From the NCBI GenBank assembly GCA_015039365.1, contig WION01000055.1, positions 124,001 to 188,000 of the forward strand: a stretch of DNA of 64,000 bases, read 5' to 3'. The position numbers and the translations under genes are program-made. Below, one piece after another: positions 12,050 through 24,100 of the stretch (position 1 is the first letter of the stretch; each line of letters starts with the position of its first letter). The notes beneath the pieces were generated by a model that worked only from the letters and a program-made list of their open reading frames with translations, did not search any database and was not told the DNA's origin. Source of the DNA: Amanita rubescens (Eukaryota; Basidiomycota; Agaricomycetes; Agaricales; Amanitaceae).

Positions 12050-12061
12050 AGCTTGTTGCTT
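12050..12061 (+). promoter_or_regulatory. Self-priming primer-binding site
   Basis: AGCTTGTTGCTT begins two bases after the 5' LTR and is the exact 12-base complement of AAGCAACAAGCT at 11885-11896 inside the LTR. That site lies 33 bases downstream of the TATA box, where transcription should start. In Tf1/sushi elements the first bases of the RNA fold back and prime reverse transcription; this arrangement fits that mechanism and no tRNA end is needed. Confidence 0.75.
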
Positions 12062-12349
12062 TTCTTCACACCACTCACCACGAATTCCCTACGAATTTTC
12101 CTTGCTATCGCCCTGATAGCACAGCTCACATACCTTTACCTTGTAGCAGTTTATATTGCACAAGTACATCAACAACTCTACACAACCCCAAACACCCGTT
12201 AAACCATGGCCCTTCCAGCTGCGTTAACCGCCATCGCGCTGGCAGGATTCACTTACATCATGAGATGAAACAGAATACAGGTTGTCCAACCAACCTTTGA
12301 CGAAACCGGAAACATCATTGGAGCAACCTCAGCAACGGCCGTACCAACA

Positions 12350-13543
12350 ATGGAAACTATTGCAACAGAGACGGAAGACGCGACTATTGCCGCAGCCGCA
12401 ATGGGAGCAAATATTGCAAATGTTATAGAACAATTACGGGTACAGAACGAGAACTTCCAACGGCAACTGGCACAGCAACAACAGGAGTTTGAAAGACAAC
12501 TCGGACGAGAACAACGAGCCGCAGAACGAGCCGACAGGGACGCCGACAGGCTCAGAACACGACCACCGGAACTAAAAATTGAACCTCCGGAACACTACGA
12601 AGGCGAACCGGCAGAAATCGATTCATGGCTCAGAAGGATGAATTACTACTTCGTCCAAGTAAGGTTAACGGATGACATCGCACGGGTCACATATGCGATC
12701 CAACGAATCAGGAAAGGAAAAGGAAACCGAGCATCGAATTGGGCAAATGGAAAAATAGGAGAAATTGCACAAAACGATGAAGAAAGGATCAGGTTCGCTG
12801 CAACTTATCCCGGACGAACCTGCACGCATTATCAAGCGTGTACGGAAGTACCGGCAGAGGAAGCAACGGCTGAACACCCGGCATGGGAGAGATACGAATT
12901 CATCCACAAGCCACCTTTCATGAACTGGAACACATTCGCAGAGGAAGCAAGACAATACTTCCTAACAACGGAAACACGCGACGAGGCCATAAAGAAACTT
13001 CGAGAATTGAAACAAGGAGATAAAACCATCGAAGAATATATCATCGAATTCAAAGGATGGGCCCAACTCTCGGGTTTCGACGAGATCGCACTGATCGATC
13101 AATTCAAGAAAGGTGTCAAAGTTGGAGTAGGCCGAAGGGTAATCGAATTAGGAAACCCAGGAGACGGTAGCGCGCCAGGACAACTCCAAGCGTGGTACAC
13201 CAGGGCTACGGAAATAGAAAAACAATTCCGAGAAGCCGAAAGGTACTATGGCAAACGAGAATTCAAAGTTACAAGAACAAACGCGCAAGCCGGACCAAGT
13301 CAACCAAAAAAAGAAACAATCACGGTCAAAGTCAAAGACGAAAATGCAATGGATGTGGACCAAACCCCGACAACACGACCTCCGCCCAAATGTTATAATT
13401 GCGGAAAGATAGGCCACATCGCGAAATATTGCAAGGGGAAAACCGTGATTAGAAGACAAGCCGTAGGAGATTACTTCGGATCAATGACCGAAGAAGAAAA
13501 GACGGAAATGAAAGAAAAGTTGGGTTTTGTCAAAGATCAATGA
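12350..13543 (+). CDS. gag: Gypsy Gag
   Basis: A 397-residue structural protein that would form the particle and bind the element RNA. The N-terminus (residues 20-70) is a Gln/Glu/Arg-rich coiled coil. The retrotransposon gag fold follows around residues 80-270 (EIDSWLRRMNYYF, FAEEARQYF, GDKTIEEYIIEFKGWAQLSG). A single CCHC knuckle, CYNCGKIGHIAKYC, is near residue 350. The frame is intact. Its stop overlaps the next start as ATGA at 13540-13543, so the protease frame may be reached by re-initiation. The start at 12350 is the first ATG giving the full gag region; the leader from 12048 is untranslated. Confidence 0.92.
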   Translation: METIATETEDATIAAAAMGANIANVIEQLRVQNENFQRQLAQQQQEFERQLGREQRAAERADRDADRLRTRPPELKIEPPEHYEGEPAEIDSWLRRMNYYFVQVRLTDDIARVTYAIQRIRKGKGNRASNWANGKIGEIAQNDEERIRFAATYPGRTCTHYQACTEVPAEEATAEHPAWERYEFIHKPPFMNWNTFAEEARQYFLTTETRDEAIKKLRELKQGDKTIEEYIIEFKGWAQLSGFDEIALIDQFKKGVKVGVGRRVIELGNPGDGSAPGQLQAWYTRATEIEKQFREAERYYGKREFKVTRTNAQAGPSQPKKETITVKVKDENAMDVDQTPTTRPPPKCYNCGKIGHIAKYCKGKTVIRRQAVGDYFGSMTEEEKTEMKEKLGFVKDQ

Positions 13544-14280
13544 AGGATAGTCCCTCTTCGTTGATCAAAGATCGGTGTATTTATGAATCTCTAGTACCTT
13601 CCGAATATGTATCCCTTGAATCAATAATATACGAGGTGAAACAAAAGGAAGGAAAGATTCGAAACACATCGATAAGGGACAAAACAAACAAACTCAGAAA
13701 CTCGTCATCGGCATGGATGATAAGACAATTATGGAAATACCCGGAACAAGGAGTCACGCAACTACGAACGTTCGCACACCAAACCTTTAGAGAACAAATT
13801 GATGAAGAATTAATCAACAAAATCAATGATCTCGAAGAAGAAGAAGCGATCTGGTATCTGCGAAAACTCAGGGAACCACAATGGATCGGAGCATCAGGAC
13901 ACAGAGAGATGGACATACGAGTCATCCTCACCACTCTGGATACAGAAGAAAGCTTCGATACCATAGCGTTAATCGACAGCGGATGTATGATGTCGGCAAT
14001 ATCCAAACAATTCGTTGAGGAACAAAAAATCAACACAACCAAATTACCACGAGCAATAACCGCTACCAACGCCGACGGAACATTAAACGTCGGAGGAAAG
14101 ATAACGGACATGGTTACAATCAAAATGAGAATTTACGACCATGAAGAAACGTTAGAACTAGCGGTGGTAAATATTGGAAAGAAAGACATATTCCTCGGAC
14201 ACGACTGGCTGGAACATCATAACCCAGAAATCGAATGGCGGAAAGCTCAAATAAAGTTCTACATTCGACCAATTACCACC
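13540..14280 (+). pseudogene. pol: Gypsy Pol, protease part
   Basis: This frame opens at the ATG overlapping the gag stop. The aspartic protease is recognised by FDTIALIDSGCMMSAIS (active site DSG, about 13960-13990), VGGKITDMV and DIFLGHDWLEHHNPEIEW (about 14190-14235). The frame stays open to 14418, but similarity moves to another frame at about 14285 (LPPRRAWDHAIEL). The usual linker of many tens of residues between protease and RT is missing here, so a deletion with a frame change is likely. That is based on the family's normal spacing, not on a computed alignment. Confidence 0.75.
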
Positions 14281-14284
14281 AAGA

Positions 14285-15700
14285 AGGGCATGGGACCATG
14301 CAATCGAATTAACGGCAGGAGCAAAAATGGTAGATTGCAAAATATACCCGTTAAATCCAGAAGAACAAAAACAGTTGGACGAATTCCTAAAAGAACAATT
14401 AGAAACAGGAAGAATTAAACCAAGTAAATCGCCCATGGCGTCGCCATTCTTCTTCGTAAAGAAGAAAGACGGGAAATTACGGCCAGTCCAAGATTATCGG
14501 AAATTAAACGAAATGACTATCAAAAACAGATACCCATTACCTTTAATCTCGGAATTGATCGACAAGTTATCCGAAGCAAAGTACTTCTCGAAGATGGACG
14601 TAAGATGGGGATACAACAACATCAGGATCAAAGAAGGAGACGAATGGAAAGCCGTGTTCCGAACAAACCGTGGATTATTCGAACCACTGGTGATGTTCTT
14701 CGGATTAACCAATTCACCGGCAACGTTCCAAACAATGATGAACGATATCTTCAGAGAAGAAATTGCTGAAGGATGGGTCGTAATTTACATGGATGACATC
14801 CTGGTATTCTCAAAAGATAAAAAAGAACATCAAGAGCAAGTCCGAAGGATCCTCGAAAAATTACGACAACATCAACTTTCCTTAAAAGCGGAGAAATGCT
14901 ACTTCGAAAAAGAAGAGATTGAATTCCTAGGGCTAATCATTTCAGAAAAAGGAATACGGATGGACCCTAATAAAGTAAAAGCGATAGCCGAATGGCCAAC
15001 GCCAACAACGAAAAGGGAACTTCAACAATTCCTTGGATTCGTCAATTTCTATCGAAGGTTCATTAAAGGCTTTGCGAAAATAGCAAAAGCATTAACGAAA
15101 CTAACGGGAAAAACCGAATGGTTATGGACGGAATTACAACAAGAAGCATTCGAAGGATTAAAAAAGGAAATTGCTTCCGAAAGGGTCCTCATCATCCCTA
15201 AACCGGGAAGACCCTTCCGAATGGAAACAGATGCATCGGATTTCGCAATCGCAGCAATACTTTCTCAACTCGACGACGACGGAATTTGGAAGCCCGTAGC
15301 ATTCATTTCGAAAGCGTTAAACGACGCAGAAAGAAATTACGAAGTATACGACAAAGAAATGCTAGCGGTAATGCAAGGATTCTATGATTGGGCTCACTAC
15401 CTTAAAGGAACGGAAACAGTAACAGAAGTATTGACAGATCATCAAAATCTTACATACTTCCGAAAACCGCAAAACCTGAATAGAAGACAAGCCCGATGGA
15501 TCATGGATCTACAAGAATATAACTTTGTCATAAAACATCGATCAGGGAAAACGAATACTAAAGCCGATATACTATCCAGAAGAGCCGGACATCCAAAAGG
15601 AGAAAACGACAACGAAGGCGTCATTCTCTTAAAAGAAGATGTATTCGGAAAAATCGAAATCAGAATAGACGACGAAAACTACGAATGGTTAAGTATTTGA
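14285..15700 (+). pseudogene. pol: Gypsy Pol, reverse transcriptase and RNase H part
   Basis: RT motifs are in order: SKSPMASPFFFVKKKDGKLR, VQDYRKLNE, FSKMDVRWGYNNIRI, FGLTNSPATFQ and the catalytic VVIYMDDILVF (about 14780), then the thumb with QFLGFVNFYRRFIKGFA. RNase H follows with METDASDFAIAAIL (15220), AVMQGFYDWAHYL and LTDHQNLTYF. The catalytic residues are all visible. A TGA at 15698-15700 ends the frame, but the same frame continues straight into integrase, so this is a single nonsense change. Confidence 0.9.
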
Positions 15701-17362
15701 CAAGAAATTCGCAACACACATCGACGATATTTCGACAAACAAGTAACAAAGGGAATAAAAGAAAAAGACCCCGATTTCAAATACGACACTCTCGATCAAT
15801 GTTGGGAATGGAAAGGACGAATATATGTACCGGCAAAACCGGAAATCCGAGAAAGAGTAATCAGTTCAAACCATGATGTATCGACGGCAGGACACCCGGG
15901 AGTCGCAAAAACTCTGGAATTGACGACAAGAGGATTCTGGTGGCCCAACATGAAACGGGACATTGAAACATACATCAAAGCATGTCATCAATGCCAAACC
16001 AACAAACCAGATCGACAACCCCGAGCGGCGCCATTACAGCCAAATGAAATTCCATCAGAACCATGGGCAGTAATTAGCGTAGACCTTATCGGACCTCTGG
16101 TGCCGTCGAAAGGAAAAGATATGATTTTGGTAATAGTTGATCGATTCTCAAAGAAGGCTTACTTTATCCCATGCAATACGACGATAACATCGCAAGGAGT
16201 GGCAAACCTTTATCGGGAACACATATTCAAAGAACAAGGATTACCAAAAAAGGTTATATCGGACCGGGGAACGCAATTCGTATCCGGATTTATGAAGGGA
16301 TTGTACCAAACGTTAGGAATAGAAGCAAATCCGTCAACGGCGTATCATCCACAAACGGATGGACAAACGGAACGAGTAAATCAAGAATTGGAAGAATACC
16401 TGCGAATGTACGTGAACGAAAAACAAGACGATTGGACAGATTGGCTTCCCATAGCTCAATTCTGCCACAACGATCGACGACATTCGGCGACAGGATTTTC
16501 CCCTTTCATGATTACGACAGGAAGGAATCCATTCAAGGGACAGGAAGGAAAAACAGAAACGACGAACCACTCGGCTGCGGAATATATTGAAAAGTTCAAA
16601 GAAACGTGGAAAACGGTAAAAGCAAACTTGGAACAAGCCGCCGAAAGGATGAAGAGACAACACGACAAACACGTCAAACCATCCCGACGGTACCAACCGG
16701 GAGATCGAGTATATCTAGATTCGTCCAAAATTAAAACAACAAGGACATCGAAGAAACTCGACGCAAAGTTCCACGGACCCTTCAAAGTAATTTCCGAAGT
16801 AGGGAAGTCAGCATATAAACTGGAATTACCACCGACGTGGGGGATACACGACGTCTTCCACGAATCGAAACTTAAACCAGTTTACGAACCACAATTCCCG
16901 GCGCAGCAAGAAAACGAACCACGGCCGCCACCGGAAATTATTAACGGACGTGAAGAGTACGAAGTAGAAACCGTGAAAGGGGTAAGAAAAACGAGGCAAG
17001 GAAAATGCTTCCTTGTGAAATGGAAAGGGCTACCCGAAGAAGAGAATACCTGGGAACCGGAAGAACACATGGAAAACGCGAAAAAGGCAATTAAAGAATA
17101 CTATAAGAAGAACCCTTCAGCGTTACGGCAAAACAAACCCCTTCCCCTCCTCCCCCCATCTGCCCTATCTCCAACCCCCTCTGGCCCGCCGACACCGACA
17201 CCCCCACACCTCCTTCCACTCTATGTTCCACACCCGCGTCTATATGGATGGAATGACAACGCCTTCGACGAAGAATACCGACGGAAACTCGAGAATAACT
17301 GGCAACGCTGGAAGAGCGCACGCGAAGAAGCGAATTCATCGCAAGGACCCACACCAGTTTAA
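15701..17362 (+). pseudogene. pol: Gypsy Pol, integrase and chromodomain part
   Basis: In the same frame as RT beyond the TGA at 15698. It has the HHCC zinc domain (HPGVAKTL ... ACHQCQTNK, about 15890-16000) and a DDE core (SVDLIGPL at 16075, ISDRGTQF at 16256, and the Glu in QTDGQTERVNQELEEYLR at 16350). A GPF module (FHGPFKVISEVGKSAYKLEL) and a chromodomain follow (EYEVETVKGVR ... FLVKWKGLPEEENTWEPEEH, about 16960-17070). Chromodomains in these elements steer integration towards marked chromatin. The C-terminal tail is Pro-rich and ends at 17362. No ATG follows the TGA before the zinc domain, so translation would depend on readthrough. Confidence 0.9.
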
Positions 17363-17714
17363 AGTGACTGATACCTGTAGCAACAAGATCCAGTACGAAC
17401 AGGGAGAGAAAAAGATAGAAACAACGAGGAATCGGGAGAGGACGCACCTAGGCAAGATCATGGGTGACGCCTCAAACGAGGAATCGCGAGATGTCAACGA
17501 GCATTCGGTGGACCCTGGAGACGGACCCCTACGTGGAAAGTCGAAAGGCCTAACCTTAGCGTTCGATAGTAACCTCCCGTCGGCATTGGACGCAGGTCTG
17601 GTAACGGGTAGAGATGAAGGAGCATCAGGAAGAATGTGAGTGCCAATTGTCATTTCGTCGAATTTTTGGATCCCTTCCAGTTCGTCTGGAATCCGAACCT
17701 TGAAACGGAGGCTA
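17363..17714 (+). other. Gypsy 3' untranslated region
   Basis: Between the integrase stop and the 3' LTR. A short purine-rich block before 17715 (gaaacggaggct) may be the polypurine tract. Nothing else recognised. Confidence 0.5.
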
Positions 17715-18041
17715 TGTCAAGCCCCTGTTTTACTCCTTGATACGCCGCATGCTTCGTGCATGTACTGACTCATGTACCCTATACCCTATGACATAGTATG
17801 ACTCATACCCCATACCCTATGACTCATACCCTACGCCCTATGTAGTATATAAGTAACGTATATTGTAGTAGGTACCCTAAGCAACAAGCTAGTCTTTCCT
17901 TGGACAGCTCGGAGCTCCTCCCCTCTCAACTTTGCCCTGAACCTCAACGGTTCTTGTATTCGCCCTCGCTGCTTGACACGGTCAGCAGTAGCCTAGAGTG
18001 ATTGAGTCTTGTGTTGTGTAGCCTGTCTAAGGCTCGTGACA
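17715..18041 (+). repeat. 3' LTR of the gypsy element
   Basis: Same 327 bp as the 5' LTR with G instead of A at 17968. Its TATA box (17846) lies about 310 bases before the GTPase start codon, on the same strand. Confidence 0.97.
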
Positions 18042-18156
18042 ATTTACGACCCAACTATCACTGCTTTTTCCCATTATCTCTGGTGAGCACTGAGCATTTC
18101 CTTTTACCACCCCCTCAATCAAACAATCTGATCTTGATCCTAGCACAACATCAGTC

Positions 18157-21100
18157 ATGGCAGCTACAACTGGTCCACCTTCTTTGAGTAGGCTAATTTA
18201 TGTGACTCAGCATTGCTAATCCTTGACTGACACATATCAGATGCAGATGAGACACATGTTCAAATACTCATGAAACGCTATCTATGCCCACATTTTCGCA
18301 TCCTTATCATTGGAAGGGCTAATGCAGGTAAGACAACTATCCTTGAGAAGGTTTGTGGTGTAGCAAAGGGGACAAAGTCCATCATATATGACAAGGATGG
18401 TAAGTCAGTCTGAATTTTGTGCATCCTTTGACTTGACTAGTATTGTTTCTTGTAGGTAATAAGCTTGAACAGTCTGTGATCCATTTGATGCCATCAATTG
18501 AAGTGAGTCAGATAATGATGTATGGATGTACCCATTCACATGCAATGATAACAGAGAGGCCTGCATGATATTGAGCATCAGATTACATACCCTGGAAGTA
18601 ACTTTATCTTCCATGACTCTCAGGGTTTTGAAGCTGGTTCAACGGAGGAATTGGAGATTTCTTGGAAGTTGATTGAAAAGAAGGCTGCAGAAACTGAGCT
18701 GAAGAATCAGCTGCATGCAATTTGGTATCTTGCTTTATCCCTGTACAATATTGTCTGATCTGGTTTCCTGCAGGTACTGTATACCCATGGATAGCCCTCG
18801 TCCCATTCTATCTGCAGAGCTTGAATTCTTCAATAAAGGGACAGGCAAAGGTAAGTCCTAATGAATTTGTATACCATCTTGTTGGGTTTGGAGAGATTTT
18901 TTACCTTTCCAATGGCTAAATTGCCACAAAATCAACTTACTAACTAGCAATATTTCCTTTACAGTTCCTTTGGTGGTTATATTCACCAAATTTGATGGTC
19001 AAATAACCACTGAATTTACCAACTTGACTGATGCAAATAATGAAGATAAGTGGGAGAGAGCCAGGGAAAATGCTGAAATCACTTTTCAGGAAGTTTATCT
19101 TCCTAAAGTTTTGGATGCCAAATATCCTCCCAAGGTATATGTGCAATTGGAAGGTGAGAAGATTGAGGATTTCTTCCCAAAAATTGGGAGTAATGTTGTT
19201 TCATAGACATGGATTTACCAGAGACGAATTGTGCTGAATTAACTCAGAAAACTGCTGATGCAATAGATGATGACACCATACAACAGCTGTTTGTTTCAAC
19301 ACAAATGAACAATCTTGACCTTTGTGTTATATCTGCACTTCAGTGAGGATCACATTCAAAATCTCACTTACTGACATTGACATTGTTCAGACATGTTCTG
19401 AAACATGAAAATTGGACATGGCATCATGTCATTCTCATAGTTTTTGGAAAATTTCCACATTTCTGGGTATGCATTTTTGTCAAACTGCACATTGGCATAG
19501 GAAAATTCAAATGGCAATAGGTCCACAGGGAGCCTGTAGGTGGCCTTCATATGGAATGATAAATGCTTCAAAAGTTCATCAGGAGGTAAGTAACACTCCA
19601 ATGCCTTCACATGAAAACAAGATAAGTCATGTGTCAGATGGGTGGTAAACGACTGAGTGAAGCACAGGTCAGTTGTCACCATATTCTTGGTGGTGGGATC
19701 TGATAATATTAATATCAGTGGGTTAGTGACATTGCACCAGCATAGATTTGATATATTTCTCATGACAACAGTTTGTGAGTAATGCTTCCCTTTGTGATCA
19801 GCAGTCTTGTCCCATAATCTACAGGAAGTGAGTGACATGACTCAATTTTGGTTTTGGGTAAATGATTGATGGCACATCATATGACCAATAGCAAGTGAGT
19901 TAATCAATCATTGTAAGCAGACTTGTCAATCCAGTCTTCCATGGTCAGGGAGTCAGTAATACAACACTGCTTCACACTGCATCTGACCTGCTTAAAGAAA
20001 GTAAGCAACATTGATGTTTGTGCAGCTTATCAGACATAACTCAATGAACAACAGAAAGTTGGTGACATCCTGGTATCTGAAAGAGAGTCTCAATAAACTT
20101 GATTGGATTAATAACAGGAAGTAAGTCAGATTTTCTTTCTGTCTGCTTATAAACATTACATCTTGTCTCAAAACAACAGACAGTAAATATTTCTCCTATT
20201 CAAAGCTTCTTCTTCACAAGCTATTGGAAAACAAACAGCATGTATGTGATCCTTTTGTGAGATGTGAATTCATCATATGAAATACCATGGCAAAAGAGAG
20301 TTAGCATTGTTTTCTTTTTCCCCAATGCATGATGCTAATTTTATTCTAAAAGGAAGTGAGTAATGCTGGCCACATTGCTAGAGGATAATTTGGACACATT
20401 TTGTTTTACAGATTGTGAGTGATATTACAAATTTTGTGAAAAGAAGTGAATCCACATCTTTTCTTATGGGTTTAGAAGGTTAGCAGGATGTCATGCTGGT
20501 TTATTGTTTCAAAGATGACCTTATCAAAATTTTGCCTGTGGCCAACAGTATGTAAGTAATGTTGGAAATATTTCTGAAAAGCTGCTTTATGTATTTTTCC
20601 CCAACTGACAGAATGTGAGGAACATAGAAGGTTGTGTAGAAGGCAGTCCAAGTCTCATCACATCTTTTCCCATGATCAACAGGGAGTGAGTGACATTGGA
20701 CATTTTTTGAAAGGCAGTCTCATCACATCTTTTCCCATGCCCAACAGGTTGTGAGTGACATTACACATTTTGTGAAAGGCAGTCTCATCACATCTTTTCC
20801 TATTACCAACAGGGAGTGAGTGACATTGCACATTTTGTGAAAGGTAGTTTCATCACATCTTTTCCTATGACCAACAGCTTGTGAGTGATATTGCACATTT
20901 TGTGAAAGGCAGTCACATCACATCTTTTGCTATGACCAACAGGTTGTGAGTGACATTGCAAATTTTGTGAAAGCCAGTCTCATCACATCCCTTTCTATGA
21001 CCAATAGCAAGTGAGTGACATTGCACATTTTGTGAAAGGCAGTCTCATCACATCTTTTACTATGACCAACAGGGAGTGAGTGACATTGCACATTTAGTTA

Positions 21101-24100
21101 AAGGCAGTCTCATCACATCTTTTGGTGTGACCAACAGGTTGTGAGTGACATGGCACATTTTGTGAAAGGCAGTCACATCACATATTTTGCTATCACCAAC
21201 AGTCTGTGAGTGACATTACACATTTTGTGAAAGGGAGTCTCATCACATCTTTTCCTATAACCAACAGGCTGTAAGTGACATTGTACATTTTTTGAAAGGC
21301 AGTCTCATCACATCTTTTGCTATGACCAACAGCTTGTGAGTGACATTGCACATGTTGTGAAAGGCAGTCTCATCACATCTTTTCCTATGACCACAGGGAG
21401 TGAGTGACATTGCACATTTTGTGAAAGGCAGTCTCATCACATTTTTTCTATAACCAACAGGTTGTGAGTGATATTGCACATTTTGTGAAAGGCAGTCTCA
21501 TCAAATCTTTTGCTATGAATAACAGGTTGTGAGTGACATTGCGCATTTTGAGAAAGGCAATCACATCACATCTTTTGCTATGACCAACAGCTTGTGAGTG
21601 ACATTGCACATTTTGTGAAAGGCAGTCTCATTGCATATTTTTGTATGACCAACAGCAAGTGAGTGACATTGCACATTTTGTGAAAGGGAGTCTCATCACA
21701 TCTTTTCCTATGACCAACAGCTTGTGAGTGATATAGCACATTTTGTGAAAGGCAGTCTCATCACATCTTTTTGTGACCAATAGCAAGTGAGTTACATTGC
21801 ACATTTTGTGAAAGGCAGTCTCATCACATCTCAACAGTTTGTGAGTGATGTTGCACATTTGTGTAAGGTAGTCATGTCACTATGACCAACAGCAAGTGAG
21901 TGACATCATACATTTTGTGAAGGGCGGTTTCATCCAGTACTTTACCCTCCCCCACGCTTCCTGGCAGGATCCTGGCTGACTCCATGGAATCCACACGGAA
22001 TCCACATGGATTCCACATGGATTCCTTGCAAAAAGGAAATTTCTGTGGAAATTCTACCAGGATTCCATGGAGTCCATGTGGATTCCATGCTCAGTCCAGG
22101 CACATTCCTGGCAACAGGCAAAAACATGATTTACACCTGAATTCCTGGTAGACTGTCTGGAATCCATGTGGACTCCGTGGATTCCATGTAGCAATATATG
22201 CATTAAAAAATATGGAAAAAATTCCAAAAAATATAGAAAATTCATAAGATCAAACCTATATAAAATTTATTATCTTAGGACACTTGGATCAGTATCAGCT
22301 AACCATACAAAAGCCACAGACTATTGCTATATGACATTTTGCCATCTATGACTAGCAGTTGGAGTGTGGCAGTGGTTGCTGATGACCTGACATAACATTT
22401 CAGAGCGTCAGAGGTCATGAATAGATGTGAGAAGGTTGTCATGAGGGTTCTGTAATCACTGTGTGGGGGTCTTTGAAATTTGGAGATGGATACATCAGTG
22501 AGCAGTGGTTAGCAGAATATTGACAGCTAGTGATCAATGGTGGCCGCTGACATGCCAGCAATTCAAGTTATCAATATGGTCTACCTCATTACCATCACAA
22601 GGAACCACTTGCAACCACCTGCCACCTCCCTCTCAAACCTACCAGCTTATGCATACCTCCAGCAACCACATCTGTTAGCTGAAAAGGCTGGGCATCTAAG
22701 CAGACTTTAAGGATCTCAATTATCAGTAGTACAGAAGTGACCTACTGGATGACCATCAGCTAACACAGCAAAAGTCTGATTGCATCTGATTCTGTCTGAC
22801 ACACTGATTGTCTGACTGTGTCTGACTGCCTGACCATCTAAGAGACACTGATGGATGCTGATACACTAATTGTCTGACTATCTGACTATCTGAGAGACAC
22901 TGTTGCATAAGTTGTCTGATTGTCTGACTGTCTAAGGGGCACTATTGCAAACTTGAGTTCTTTCAATATATGTATCCATACTAGTTTTACATAGCCCTAG
23001 TCTGTCTCATTGTATCACTTGTTTACTAAACCATTGATTTGCCAGATGGTTCTAGTGTGGAAGCTTAGTAGGTACAGCATTTTGCAAACACACCAGTCAA
23101 ATGAGGGAAACAACTACAAAGTTGCAAAGGAGTAGGCTAGGTCCTGATTGTGCTGCAGAAATAAATACAGTAAAGTTGTGTACACCCCACTACATTATAC
23201 ATATCAGATTGCTGACCACAGGTACATACTTGGAAATCTGGGCCACTGCTGCACACGGCAGGTCCGAGGCCAATTATCAAGTGAGTGTGCACATGATTGT
23301 TCGGGAATTACCAGCGCTTACCAAAAAGGAAATAATCGCGTCTCAAGTTTCGGAATAAAACCGAGGCCTTTGTTTCACTCGGCCTCAGAATGTAACAATG
23401 CATGTGTCAGCAAAGTAATCAAGGTAGAGTAAGCAAGGATAGGCAGCATTCGGATGAATGAGGAGGCTTGTCTGCTAAGCATGATTGTGTAATGTGGGAG
23501 TCCATTACTGTAACAGCCACCATTCCCACCAAAACAGTATTTTGAAAATATCTTGTGTTTGGTTGTGTTTTGCACTGCAATTCTTGAAGAGATGTGATCA
23601 CATAATGTTTTTGGATTTTTGACAATTTTTTGGATTTTTTCAATTTTCTGTCACATCTGAAAAAGTGTTTTGCAAATATCTCATGTTTGACTTTGTTTGG
23701 CACTGTCATTCTTGTATATTCTGAATCACACAATCTAGGTGCATCTTTTTTGTCACAGTCACATTTACATGTCACACACCTCATGTTGTCACAAATTCTA
23801 TAAAAGGAAATCATATTATCTTATCTGTGATCTTATCTTATCTACATCATCATACTGCTATTTAAGCTTACCTAAGCTTACCTATGAGATCATACATATA
23901 TCTAATCACTATCTATCTATCCAATCTTATCACTCCCCTCCCCCCCTGTCCTCGAGGAAGGGGGGGGAAGCTGGGGGATATGTGGTACATGCCCTCTCCT
24001 TATATACCTGTGGGCTGGCGCACAGACCAAGTGGCCTGTCACATGACCATGGGAATCAGGAGTCCATGTGGACTCCTGAGGACTCCTTGTGCTGAAAGTC

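Larger units (their letters stand above)
11721..18041 (+). mobile_element. Ty3/gypsy chromovirus (Tf1/sushi-like), recent insertion
   Basis: The element is 6321 bp with two 327-bp LTRs (11721-12047 and 17715-18041) that differ by one base (A at 11974, G at 17968). The 5-bp direct repeat ATTTA flanks it (11716-11720 and 18042-18046). The order gag, protease, RT, RNase H, integrase, chromodomain is that of chromoviruses. The near-identical LTRs indicate a young insertion. Pol carries a frame break between protease and RT and one TGA, so this copy is probably not autonomous. Confidence 0.97.

Noticed and set aside
15698..15700. Programmed readthrough of the gypsy TGA
   Set aside because: UGA followed by C can be leaky, but the stop lies between RNase H and integrase, where no such control is known; a CpG point change is simpler.
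20615..21934. Possible CRISPR array
   Set aside because: The whole 65-bp unit is repeated with only a 3-base variable part, there are no spacers of useful length or cas genes, and the genome is eukaryotic.
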